Assembly (NCBI GenBank): GCA_904394215.1
Contig: CAJFNF010000036.1
Span: forward strand, 1 to 34,321
DNA: 34,321 bases
DNA from: an uncultured Faecalibacterium sp.
GTDB taxonomy: Bacteria > Bacillota > Clostridia > Oscillospirales > Ruminococcaceae
Reading direction: 5' to 3'
Both the position numbers and the translations under genes were made by a program. This document shows positions 16,384 through 24,405 of the stretch, piece by piece; the stretch's first letter is position 1; every line of letters begins with the position of its first letter. The notes under the pieces are model-generated. The model was not told where the DNA came from. It searched no databases and worked only from the letters and a program-made list of their open reading frames with translations.

Positions 16384-16624
16384 GTGCCTGCCCGCAGGAG
16401 GGGGCAGAGGGACGGCATCCGCGGCCAGACGCGGACGGATCGAGGGGAGCGCCTTGGATCTTGTATCGAGCGATGGGAAGCCGTGTTCCGGCGTGAGAGG
16501 AAGCCATCCAGCTTCGACCGGCCTTTGCCCCGGGCAAAGGTATCCTGTTTCACCCGACTGCGGGGAAACGGGGGCCATCGCTGCTGCCGTTTTCCCGCCG
16601 TCCGCTTTTGAGGAGGTACGTCTT
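16384..16624 (+). other. Structured leader between riboswitch and thiW
   Basis: About 240 bp without a convincing gene. It contains several hairpins, including the perfect CCTTTGCC-CCG-GGCAAAGG (16522-16540 region) and CCGCG/CGCGG (about 16420-16435). A TGAGAGG (16494-16500) followed 19 nt later by TTCGACC (16513-16519) echoes one arm of the TPP aptamer, but the other conserved half is missing. Confidence 0.4.
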
Positions 16625-17149
16625 ATGCAGAAAACCAATGTCCGTAAGCTCACCCTGGCCGGCATCCTCTGTGCCGTGGCGGTGGTGGGGAGCCTGTTTT
16701 CCTTCCCGGTGCTGGGCAGCAAGTGCGCCCCGGTGCAGCACATGGTGAACATCCTGTGCGCGGTGCTGCTGGGGCCCTGGTACGGGGTGGCGGCGGCCTT
16801 CGCCGCCAGCCTGCTGCGGAACCTGCTGGGCCTGGGGAGCCTGATGGCCTTCCCCGGCAGCATGATCGGCGCCCTGCTGGCCGGCATCACCTACTGGAAA
16901 ACCCGTTCCCTCTTCCTCACCCTGGTGGCCGAAGTGTTCGGCACCGGGATCCTGGGCGGCCTGTGCGCCTACCCGGTGGCGGTGGTGCTGATGGGCCAGA
17001 GCGCCGGCAGCATCGCCTTTTACGCCTACATCATCCCCTTCCTGGTGTCCACGGTGGGCGGGTCCATCCTGTCGGGGGTGATCCTGTACGCCCTGCGGGA
17101 CACCGGCGCCTGGCGCCGGGCCAAAGCTGCCCTCCAGAGCAAGCCGTAA
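16625..17149 (+). CDS. thiW: ECF transporter S component ThiW (thiazole precursor)
   Basis: Integral membrane protein of 174 aa with about five to six hydrophobic segments and the N-terminal pattern KLTLAGILCAVAVVGSLFSFPVLGSKCAPVQHMVNILCAVLLGPWYG typical of ThiW. ThiW is the substrate-binding part of an energy-coupling-factor importer for the hydroxyethylthiazole half of thiamin. The ECF ATPases and T component are not in the window and must be shared. The start at 16625 has GAGGAGG at 8-nt spacing. It is followed 13 bp later by thiM, whose product phosphorylates the same substrate. Confidence 0.9.
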   Translation: MQKTNVRKLTLAGILCAVAVVGSLFSFPVLGSKCAPVQHMVNILCAVLLGPWYGVAAAFAASLLRNLLGLGSLMAFPGSMIGALLAGITYWKTRSLFLTLVAEVFGTGILGGLCAYPVAVVLMGQSAGSIAFYAYIIPFLVSTVGGSILSGVILYALRDTGAWRRAKAALQSKP

Positions 17150-17162
17150 AGGAGAACGCCCC

Positions 17163-17984
17163 ATGTTTGGAACCCTGCTGAAAACCCTCCGGGCCCAGAA
17201 CCCCCTGATCCACTGCATCACCAACTACGTCACCGCCAACGACTGCGCCAACCTGCTGCTGGCCTGCGGGGCCCGGCCCATCATGGCCGATGACCCCGGG
17301 GAGGTGGAGGAAATCACCGCCCTGGCCGCCGGGCTGGTGCTGAACATCGGCACCCTCCACCAGCAGACCCTGCCCGCCATGGAGGCGGCCGGCCGCCGGG
17401 CCAAAGCCCTGGGCCATCCGGTGGTGCTGGACCCGGTGGGGGCGGGGGCCTCGGCCCTCCGCTCATCGGCGGCCCTCCGGCTGCTGGAACAGGTGCGCCC
17501 CACCCTGATCCGGGGCAACGCCTCGGAGCTGAAAGCTCTGGCCCGTGGCAGCGGTTCCACCCAGGGGGTGGACGCAGCGGCGGCCGACCGGGTCACCCCC
17601 GAAAACCTGGACCAGATGGCCGCCTTTGTGAAAGCCCTCGCGGCCCGCACCGGGGCGGTGGTGGCCATGACCGGGGCCATCGACCTGGTGTCGGACGCCG
17701 AAAAGACCTGGTGCATCTACAACGGCCGCCCCGAGATGGGCCGGGTCACCGGCACCGGCTGCCAGCTGTCGGCCCTGGCGGGGGCCTTCCTGGCCGCCAG
17801 CCCCGACACCCCTCTGGAGGCTGCGGCGGCTGCCGTCTGCGCCATGGGGCTGTGCGGGGAGATCGCCCACAGCCGTATGGGGCCTCTGGACGGCAACGCC
17901 ACCTACCGCACCTACATCATCGACGCCATGGACCGCCTGGCGCCCGACACGCTGGAACAAGGAGCCCGCTATGAAATGCGATAA
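17163..17984 (+). CDS. thiM: Hydroxyethylthiazole kinase
   Basis: Ribokinase-like kinase of 273 aa that phosphorylates 4-methyl-5-(2-hydroxyethyl)thiazole. Diagnostic segments are PLIHCITNYVTANDCANLLLACGARPIMADDP (residues 16-47), DPVGAGASALR, IRGNASELKAL and the catalytic-loop motif TGTGCQLSALAGAF near 195-210. A Cys sits in that loop as in ThiM enzymes. The start at 17163 has AAAGGAG upstream. It overlaps thiE by 14 bp. Confidence 0.95.
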   Translation: MFGTLLKTLRAQNPLIHCITNYVTANDCANLLLACGARPIMADDPGEVEEITALAAGLVLNIGTLHQQTLPAMEAAGRRAKALGHPVVLDPVGAGASALRSSAALRLLEQVRPTLIRGNASELKALARGSGSTQGVDAAAADRVTPENLDQMAAFVKALAARTGAVVAMTGAIDLVSDAEKTWCIYNGRPEMGRVTGTGCQLSALAGAFLAASPDTPLEAAAAAVCAMGLCGEIAHSRMGPLDGNATYRTYIIDAMDRLAPDTLEQGARYEMR

Positions 17985-18615
17985 ACACACCATGCTGCTG
18001 TACGCCGTCACCGACCGGGCCTGGACCGGCCCCATGACTTTGCTGCAGCAGGCGGAAGCCGCCCTGCAGGGGGGCGTCACCTGCCTGCAGCTGCGGGAAA
18101 AGCACCTGGAGGACGACGCCTTCCTGGCCGAAGCCCGGGAGATGGCCGCCCTCTGCAGGCGGTACCGCGTCCCCTTCATCGTCAACGACCGGGTGGACAT
18201 CGCCCTGGCCTGCGGCGCCGACGGCGTCCACGTGGGCCAGGAGGACATGGAAGTGTCGGCCGTCCGCCGGATGGTCGGGGACAAACTGATGGTGGGCGTC
18301 TCGGCCCACACGGTGGAGGAAGCGGTCCGGGCCGCCCGGGGCGGCGCCGACTACCTGGGGCTGGGGGCGGTGTTCTCCACCTCCACCAAGGCCGACGCCG
18401 GGGCCATGTCCCGGGACACCCTGAAGGCCATCTGCCAGGCGGTGGACCTCCCCAAGGTGGCCATCGGGGGCATCTCGGCAAAGAACATCCTGGAGCTGTC
18501 CGGCTCGGGGGTGGACGGGGTGGCGGTGGTGTCCGCCATCTTCGGCGCCCCGGACCCCCGCCGGGCCGCCCAGGACCTGGCAGAGCTTTCCCGCCGGATG
18601 GTGTCCGGCCAGTAA
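17971..18615 (+). CDS. thiE: Thiamine-phosphate synthase
   Basis: TIM-barrel enzyme of 214 aa joining HMP-pyrophosphate and thiazole phosphate. Motifs are LQLREKHLEDD (pyrimidine/pyrophosphate binding), FIVNDRVDIALACGADGVHVGQEDM, VSAHTVEEA, GADYLGLGAVFSTSTKADA and AIGGISAKN. The start at 17971 lies inside the thiM end and has AAGGAG about 7 nt upstream. Confidence 0.95.
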   Translation: MKCDKHTMLLYAVTDRAWTGPMTLLQQAEAALQGGVTCLQLREKHLEDDAFLAEAREMAALCRRYRVPFIVNDRVDIALACGADGVHVGQEDMEVSAVRRMVGDKLMVGVSAHTVEEAVRAARGGADYLGLGAVFSTSTKADAGAMSRDTLKAICQAVDLPKVAIGGISAKNILELSGSGVDGVAVVSAIFGAPDPRRAAQDLAELSRRMVSGQ

Positions 18616-18696
18616 CACAGATTCCCAGCGGCATATTGGGGGCACCACCTTCTGCCGCTTTACAAAACGATGCTGAACCGAAAGGAGACTCATTCC

Positions 18697-19518
18697 ATGA
18701 AACTGCACACAGCATTGACCATTGCAGGCAGCGACTGCAGCGGAGGCGCCGGCATTCAGGCTGATCTCAAAACCATGACCATGAACGGGGTGTACGCCAT
18801 GAGCGCCATCACCGCCCTCACCGCCCAGAACACCACCGGGGTGGCCGCCATCTCGGAGGTGACCCCGGCCTTCCTGGGCCAGCAGCTGGACGCCGTCTTT
18901 ACCGACATCCGCCCCGACGCGGTGAAGATCGGGATGGTGTCCTCGGCGGACCTGATCCAGGTCATCGGCCAAAAGCTGCACCAGTACCAGGCCCAACAGA
19001 TTGTGGTGGACCCGGTGATGGTGGCCACCAGCGGCTCGGCCCTGCTGGAGACCGACGCCGTGGCCGCCCTCAAGGAGGTCCTGCTGCCCATGGCCGCCCT
19101 CATCACCCCCAACATCCCCGAGGCCCAGGTGCTGTCGGGGCTGGAAATCCACAACGAGGCGGACATGGAGGCCGCGGGCCGCAAGCTGTATGACAGCTGC
19201 GGCTGCGCCGTCCTGGTGAAGGGGGGCCACCGGGTCAGCGACGCCAATGACCTGCTGTACGGCCCCGGGGGGCCGGTGTGGTTCCGGGGCAAACGGATCG
19301 ACAACCCCAACACCCACGGCACCGGCTGCACCCTCTCCTCTGCCATCGCCGCCAACCTGGCCAAGGGCTATTCGATGGAGGATTCCATCCGCCGGGCCAA
19401 GGACTACCTGTCCGGCGCCCTGGCCGCCATGCTGGACCTGGGCTGCGGCAGCGGCCCCATGCACCACGGTTTTGCTTTGCAGGGTGTCTTCGCCCAGAGC
19501 CCCGACACCCCGGAATAA
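18697..19518 (+). CDS. thiD: Hydroxymethylpyrimidine/phosphomethylpyrimidine kinase
   Basis: Ribokinase-family kinase of 273 aa that makes HMP-pyrophosphate in two phosphorylations. The N-terminal TIAGSDCSGGAGIQADLKTM, the VKIGMVSS segment, DPVMVATSG, TPNIPEAQVLSG and the HGTGCTLSSAIAANLA catalytic loop are all intact. The start at 18697 is chosen for the AAAGGAG site; an ATG 27 bp upstream is in frame but has no such site. Confidence 0.95.
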   Translation: MKLHTALTIAGSDCSGGAGIQADLKTMTMNGVYAMSAITALTAQNTTGVAAISEVTPAFLGQQLDAVFTDIRPDAVKIGMVSSADLIQVIGQKLHQYQAQQIVVDPVMVATSGSALLETDAVAALKEVLLPMAALITPNIPEAQVLSGLEIHNEADMEAAGRKLYDSCGCAVLVKGGHRVSDANDLLYGPGGPVWFRGKRIDNPNTHGTGCTLSSAIAANLAKGYSMEDSIRRAKDYLSGALAAMLDLGCGSGPMHHGFALQGVFAQSPDTPE

Positions 19519-19552
19519 ATACAGTCTGACGGTCAGAAAGGAAGTTTTTCCC

Positions 19553-20857
19553 ATGCGAACCTATGCAACCCAAATGGAAGCCGCCCGCAAGGGCATCATC
19601 ACCCCCGAGATGGAGGCAGTGGCCGCCAAGGAATACCGCACCCCCGAAGAGATCCGGGACTGGGTGGCCAAAGGCCAGGTGGTCATCTGCGCCAACCGTC
19701 TCCACACCTGCATTGACCCCAACGGCGTGGGCTCGATGCTGCGCACCAAGATCAACGTCAACCTGGGCGTCTCCCGGGACTGCAAGGACTACGACGTGGA
19801 GATGCAGAAGGTGATGGCCGCCGTCAACATGGGGGCCGAGGCCATCATGGACCTGTCCTCCCACGGCAACACCCAGCCCTTCCGCCGGAAGCTGACCCAC
19901 GAGTGCCCCGCCATGATCGGCACGGTGCCGGTGTATGACAGCGTCATCCACTACCAGCGGGACCTGGCCACCCTCACCGCCCAGGACTTCATCGACGTGG
20001 TGCGGCTCCACGCAGAGGACGGGGTGGACTTCGTCACCCTCCACTGCGGCATCACCCGCAAGACCATCGACCAGATCAAGACCCACAAGCGGAAGATGAA
20101 CATCGTCTCCCGGGGCGGCTCCCTGGTGTTTGCCTGGATGTGCATGACCGGCCAGGAGAACCCCTTCTATGAGCACTTCGACGAGATCCTGGACATCTGC
20201 CGGGAATACGACGTCACCATCTCCCTGGGGGATGCCTGCCGGGCGGGCTGCCTGGCCGACGGCAGCGACGTGTGCCAGATCGAGGAGCTGGTGCGGCTGG
20301 GCGAGCTGACCAAGCGGGCCTGGGCCAAGGACGTCCAGGTGATGATCGAAGGCCCCGGCCACATGCCCCTGGACCAGGTGGCGGCCAACATGAAGATCCA
20401 GCAGACCGTCTGCATGGGCGCCCCCTTCTATGTGCTGGGGCCCATCGTCACCGACATCGCCCCCGGCTATGACCACATCACCGCCGCCATCGGCGGGGCC
20501 ATCGCGGCTTCCTCCGGCGCCGCCTTCCTGTGCTATGTGACCCCCGCCGAGCACCTGGCCCTGCCCAACCTGGAGGACGTGAAACAGGGCATCATCGCTT
20601 CCAAGATCGCGGCCCACGCCGCCGACATCGCCAAGAAGATCCCCCACGCCCGGGACCGTGACGATGCCATGGCCGACGCCCGCCGCACCTTCGACTGGGA
20701 AAAACAGTGGGAGTGCGCCATCGACCCCGAGACCGCCAGGGCCATCCGGGCCGACCGCTCCCCCGAGGAAGAGGACAGCTGCTCGATGTGCGGCAAGTTC
20801 TGCGCCGTCCGCAGCATGAACAAGGCCCTGAAGGGTGAGTACATCGACATCCTGTAA
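19553..20857 (+). CDS. thiC: Phosphomethylpyrimidine synthase ThiC
   Basis: Radical SAM enzyme of 434 aa that rearranges aminoimidazole ribotide to HMP-phosphate. Recognisable segments are IGTVPVYDSV, VDFVTLHCGI, SRGGS, GDACRAGCLADGSD and EGPGHMPLDQV. The cluster cysteines near the C-terminus are Cys410, Cys413 and Cys417 (CSMCGKFCAVR), spaced C-x2-C-x3-C. This is one residue tighter than the CxxCxxxxC of E. coli-type ThiC, and the protein is of the shorter clade. The start at 19553 has AAAGGAAG upstream. It is last in the operon. A broken copy of its 3' end lies at 31889-32025. Confidence 0.95.
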   Translation: MRTYATQMEAARKGIITPEMEAVAAKEYRTPEEIRDWVAKGQVVICANRLHTCIDPNGVGSMLRTKINVNLGVSRDCKDYDVEMQKVMAAVNMGAEAIMDLSSHGNTQPFRRKLTHECPAMIGTVPVYDSVIHYQRDLATLTAQDFIDVVRLHAEDGVDFVTLHCGITRKTIDQIKTHKRKMNIVSRGGSLVFAWMCMTGQENPFYEHFDEILDICREYDVTISLGDACRAGCLADGSDVCQIEELVRLGELTKRAWAKDVQVMIEGPGHMPLDQVAANMKIQQTVCMGAPFYVLGPIVTDIAPGYDHITAAIGGAIAASSGAAFLCYVTPAEHLALPNLEDVKQGIIASKIAAHAADIAKKIPHARDRDDAMADARRTFDWEKQWECAIDPETARAIRADRSPEEEDSCSMCGKFCAVRSMNKALKGEYIDIL

Positions 20858-20894
20858 CGGGCCCCGCTTCCCTTTCTGCCATCCGATCCCCATC

Positions 20895-20936
20895 GCCCGC
20901 CGCCTCCCGGAACCATCCCGGGGCGGCGGGCTTTTT
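20895..20936 (+). terminator. Terminator of the thiamin operon
   Basis: GCCCGCCGCC (20895-20904) pairs perfectly with GGCGGCGGGC (20922-20931) and is followed by five T. The same hairpin, including its loop, recurs at 31944-31982. The following 20937-21070 has no gene; 20946-20982 also matches 31989-32025. Confidence 0.9.
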
Positions 20937-21070
20937 GTTCTCGCCGCAGCATCGCGGTTCCACCGCCGGCCGGCTGACGTCCCGCCGCCGGCGGGGTTTC
21001 ATCCCCTGCACCGGCAGCCTTTGTCCAGGCCATCCGGATGACATGGTTTTCTGCATCCGGTTGAAAAGCA

Positions 21071-21108
21071 AAAGGCTGACAGCCTGTGCACAAACTGTCA
21101 GCCTTTTG
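21071..21108. terminator. Bidirectional terminator after pgmB
   Basis: AAAAGGCTGACAG (from about 21070) and CTGTCAGCCTTTT (to about 21108) form a perfect 13-bp stem with a 12-nt loop, with A and T runs in the arms. It lies 24 bp beyond the pgmB stop codon and also backs up the thiC terminator. Confidence 0.85.
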
Positions 21109-21131
21109 ATCTGTTTTCTGCCGGGCAGCCC

Positions 21132-21779
21132 TCAGCCGCCGGTCACAATCCGGGTGAGCTCGCCGAAGGAAGCCATATTGTAGTCACCGGCGCCGGCCTT
21201 GGAGGCATCCCCCACGCAGGCCACATCAAAGCCGCCGGCATGGCCGGCCTGGGCGCCCGACACGGCGTCCTCCACCACCAGGCAGTCCGCCGGGGCCAGG
21301 CCCACCATCTGGGCGGCCTTCAAAAAGACCTCGGGGTCGGGCTTCGACCTGGTGATGTTGTTGCCGTCGCTCACCGCGTCAAAGTAATCCCCCAGGCCCA
21401 GCTGGCCCAGGATGAACTTGGTGTTCTTGCTGGAAGAGCCAATGGCCAGTTTCAGCCCGTCAGCCCGCAGGGTGTCCAGGGTGTTCTTGACCTCTGCCGA
21501 CAGATCCGCCGGGGACAGCTGATGGAGGCTCTCCCGGTAGATGTCATTCTTCATGGTGGCCAGCTCCACCTTCCGCTCCTCGCTCAGGGCCGGGCCGTGG
21601 TACTGCTCCAGGATGATCTCCAGGCTCTCCATCCGGGACACCCCCCGCAGCCGGTTGTTGATGGTGCGGTCAAAGTAGATGCCCATGCTGTCGGCCATCT
21701 TTTTCCAGGCCTGATAGTGGTATTCGTCGGTGGTGCAGATGACGCCGTCCAGGTCAAAAATAACTGCTTTGTACTTCAT
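21132..21779 (-). CDS. pgmB: Beta-phosphoglucomutase
   Basis: HAD-superfamily mutase of 215 aa converting beta-glucose-1-phosphate to glucose-6-phosphate. The nucleophile Asp9 and acid/base Asp11 lie in IFDLDGVICTTDEYHYQAWK. The cap follows (NNRLRGVSRMESLEIIL), then IGSSSKN, TRSKPDPEVFLKAA and VVEDAVSGAQAG, all typical of beta-phosphoglucomutase. The start at 21779 follows AAGGAG. It is the last gene after the GH13 gene (13-bp gap). A GH65 phosphorylase upstream releases exactly its substrate, which strengthens the call. Confidence 0.93.
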   Translation of the reverse strand: MKYKAVIFDLDGVICTTDEYHYQAWKKMADSMGIYFDRTINNRLRGVSRMESLEIILEQYHGPALSEERKVELATMKNDIYRESLHQLSPADLSAEVKNTLDTLRADGLKLAIGSSSKNTKFILGQLGLGDYFDAVSDGNNITRSKPDPEVFLKAAQMVGLAPADCLVVEDAVSGAQAGHAGGFDVACVGDASKAGAGDYNMASFGELTRIVTGG

Positions 21780-21792
21780 GATTGGTCTCTCC

Positions 21793-23481
21793 TTATGCAT
21801 TCTTTTCGTTTGTTTGGAGCAGGGCAAACCCGTCCCAGGGGGCCAGGGTGACCCGGCGGCCCCGGGGCGGCTGATCCACAGCGATCAACACCTGTGCGCC
21901 CTCCCATTCCGCCGGCAGGTCGAAGGATGCCGGGCGGCCGGTGAGGTTGCAGACACACAGCAGCTTTTCCCTGCCCAGGGTCCGGGTGTAGGCGTAGAGC
22001 TGGGGGTCATCGGGCAGCAGCAGGTCATAGCTGCCGTAGACAATGATCTCGTGGGTGTGGCGCAGCCGGATCAGTTTCTGGTAGAAATGGAACACCGAGT
22101 CGGGCCGGGCCAGCTGGTCCGCCGCATTGATCCGGGTGTAATTGGGGTTCACCATGATCCAGGGATTGCCGGCGGTGAAGCCGGCATTGGGGGTACCGTC
22201 CCACTGCATGGGGGTACGGGCGTTGTCCCGGCTCTTGTACCGCAGGCACTCCAGCATCCGCTCGGGCTCCATGACGCCGGTCTGGGTCAGCTCCCGGTAG
22301 GCGTTGATGCTCTCGATGTCCCGGAAGTCCGAAAGTTCCCCGAAGGGGGCGTTGGTCATCCCCAGCTCCTCCCCCTGGTAGACGTAGGGGGTGCCCTGCA
22401 TCATGTGGAGGCACAGGGCCAGGGCCTTGGCGCTCTTTTCCCGCAGTTCGGGGGTGGTGTCGTCCCCCATCCGGCTGACAATCCGGGGCTGGTCGTGGTT
22501 GCACCAGTACAGGCTGTTCCAGGCACGGCCCTCCAGCCCCTTCTGCCACTTGGTCAGCAGGGCTTTCAGCTCCACCAGGTTGATTTTGCGGGTGTTCCAC
22601 TTGAAGCTCTCCCCGCCGTCCAGATCCATGTGCTCAAACTGGAACGCCATGCTCAGCTCGGTGCCCTCCTCGTTGGCGTAGCGGCAGGCCTGGTCCACCG
22701 TCAGCCCCGAGCACTCCCCCACCGTCAGCAGGTTGTAGCGGGACAGCACTTCCCGGTTCATCTGCTGCAGGTAGTCGTGGACATGGGGGCCGTTGACCAC
22801 ATAGGGGCCGAAATTGCCGTACCGGCTGCCGGGCTTCAGCTGCCCGTCCGGCATCTCGGGGGTCTTGGAAATCATGCTGATGACGTCCATCCGGAAGCCG
22901 TCCACCCCTTTGTCGCACCACCAGCGCATCATCCGGAACACTTCCTCCCGGACCGCCGGGTTGTCCCAGTTCAGGTCGGGCTGGAAATCCCCGAAGGTGT
23001 GGAGGTAGTACTGGCCGGTGGCCTCATCCAGCTTCCAGGCGCTGCCCGAGAAGTTGGAGCCCCAGTTGTTGGGGGGCCCGCCGTTTTTGCCGTCCCGCCA
23101 GATGTAGTAATCCCGCCTGGGGTTGCTGCGGCCCGACCGGCTCTCGATGAACCAGGGGTGCTGGTCCGAGGTGTGGTTCGCCACCAGGTCGATCACCACC
23201 CGCAGGCCCCGGGCATGGGCCTGGGCCAGCAGCTGGTCAAAATCGGCCATGGTGCCAAACTCGGCCTGGATGGCCTGGTAATCGCTGATGTCATAGCCGT
23301 TGTCCCGGCCGGGGGACTTGTAAAAGGGGGAGATCCACAGCACATCCACCCCCAGCTCTTTCAGGTAGTCCAGCCGGCGGATGATGCCCGGCAGATCGCC
23401 GATGCCGTCGCCGTTTGAATCCTGAAAGCTGCGGGGATAGATCTGGTAGACCACGCTTTCTTTCCACCATGCTTTTTTCAT
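21793..23481 (-). CDS. Alpha-glucosidase, GH13 (oligo-1,6-glucosidase type)
   Basis: Cytoplasmic glycoside hydrolase of 562 aa. The catalytic set is intact: nucleophile Asp199 (GFRMDVIS), acid/base Glu256 (VGECSG), Asp330 (NHDQPR) and DLVANHTS near 98. Val200 directly after the nucleophile is the residue linked in the family to alpha-1,6 (isomaltase-type) preference rather than maltase-type. The start at 23481 has AAGGAG upstream. It differs clearly from treC in this window. No signal peptide is seen, so it acts on sugars already imported. Its transcription must pass a hairpin between it and the permease gene, because no separate promoter is visible. Confidence 0.88.
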   Translation of the reverse strand: MKKAWWKESVVYQIYPRSFQDSNGDGIGDLPGIIRRLDYLKELGVDVLWISPFYKSPGRDNGYDISDYQAIQAEFGTMADFDQLLAQAHARGLRVVIDLVANHTSDQHPWFIESRSGRSNPRRDYYIWRDGKNGGPPNNWGSNFSGSAWKLDEATGQYYLHTFGDFQPDLNWDNPAVREEVFRMMRWWCDKGVDGFRMDVISMISKTPEMPDGQLKPGSRYGNFGPYVVNGPHVHDYLQQMNREVLSRYNLLTVGECSGLTVDQACRYANEEGTELSMAFQFEHMDLDGGESFKWNTRKINLVELKALLTKWQKGLEGRAWNSLYWCNHDQPRIVSRMGDDTTPELREKSAKALALCLHMMQGTPYVYQGEELGMTNAPFGELSDFRDIESINAYRELTQTGVMEPERMLECLRYKSRDNARTPMQWDGTPNAGFTAGNPWIMVNPNYTRINAADQLARPDSVFHFYQKLIRLRHTHEIIVYGSYDLLLPDDPQLYAYTRTLGREKLLCVCNLTGRPASFDLPAEWEGAQVLIAVDQPPRGRRVTLAPWDGFALLQTNEKNA

Positions 23482-23504
23482 AGCGTCTCCTTGCAAAAAG
23501 GCAT

Positions 23505-23557
23505 AAAAAGGGGGACCGGCGTCAGGAAGATACACCGTATATCCAGAACCGGTCCCC
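23505..23557 (-). terminator. Internal terminator/attenuator between permease and GH13
   Basis: On the minus strand GGGGACCGG and CCGGTCCCC (plus-strand 23549-23557 and 23511-23519) form a 9-bp GC-rich stem followed by TTTTT (23509-23505). It starts 6 bp after the permease stop. Only a ribosome site separates it from the GH13 gene, so GH13 and pgmB probably depend on read-through. Confidence 0.75.
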
Positions 23558-23562
23558 GTGAT

Positions 23563-24393
23563 TTACTTTTCGCCGTCCATACGGAGGCCAACCATAAAGA
23601 ATTTGTTAAAGATCAGATACAGGAGAATGATGGGCAAAACCGAGATGCAGGCCGCCGCCATGACTTCGTTCCACATGGTGCCGGCGTTCTGGGACTGGAA
23701 GCTCTGCAGGCCCAAGGTCAGGGTATACTTGGACGCTGTCTTGATGTAGAGCATGGGCGCCGTGAAGGCGTTCCAGAAGCCCATGAAGCCGAAGATGGCG
23801 GTGGTGGCGATGGTGGGCCGTGCCAGGGGCATGGCCACCCGGAAGAAGACGCCGTAGCGGCTCAGGCCGTCGATCTCAGCTGCTTCGCAGACATCTTTGG
23901 GGAAATTGATGAAGAACTGCCGCATCAGGAAGATGTTGCCGATGTTGGCGGCCGAGGGCAGAATCAGGGCCGTGAAGGAATCCAGCATCCCGAACTCTTT
24001 CAGCAGCAGGTAGTTGGGGATCAGCAGCACCTGGCCGGGGATCATCATCAGCAGCAGCAATCCGTGGTAGATCTTGTCCCGCCCGGGGAAGCTCAGGCGG
24101 CTGAGGGAATAGCCGGCCATCGAGTTGATGTAGACGTTGATCACAGTGCCCACAACCGACACAAACAGGGAGTTCAGGAACCACCGGGGGAACAGGGAGC
24201 TGTGGCCGAAGATGGTGGCGTAGTTGTCCAGGGTCATGTTCTCCGAGATGAGAGCCATGTTGCCGCCCACAATCTCCCGCAGGGGTTTGAAGGAGGCTGC
24301 CACCATCCACAGGAAGGGATACAGGGTGATGACCGCGTAAACAATCAGGATGATGTACATAACGGCGCGGCCAACGGTCATTTTGGGTTTCAT
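23563..24393 (-). CDS. Carbohydrate ABC transporter permease, MalG type
   Basis: Inner-membrane permease of 276 aa with six predicted membrane segments. It carries the EAA motif EAAEIDGLSRYGVFFRVAMPLARP, which contacts the ATPase. Sugar-importer (CUT1) traits include SFKPLREI after the first segment. It follows the MalF-type gene after 12 bp. No ATPase gene lies in the operon, so a shared MsmX-like ATPase is inferred. The start at 24393 has GGAGG upstream. Confidence 0.92.
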   Translation of the reverse strand: MKPKMTVGRAVMYIILIVYAVITLYPFLWMVAASFKPLREIVGGNMALISENMTLDNYATIFGHSSLFPRWFLNSLFVSVVGTVINVYINSMAGYSLSRLSFPGRDKIYHGLLLLMMIPGQVLLIPNYLLLKEFGMLDSFTALILPSAANIGNIFLMRQFFINFPKDVCEAAEIDGLSRYGVFFRVAMPLARPTIATTAIFGFMGFWNAFTAPMLYIKTASKYTLTLGLQSFQSQNAGTMWNEVMAAACISVLPIILLYLIFNKFFMVGLRMDGEK

Positions 24394-24405
24394 GATTCCG
24401 CCTCC

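Noticed and set aside
16494-16519. Second TPP aptamer
   Set aside because: Only one arm resembles the aptamer. The conserved CTGAT...GGATAAT...CCAGCG half is absent, so it is noted as a leader feature only.
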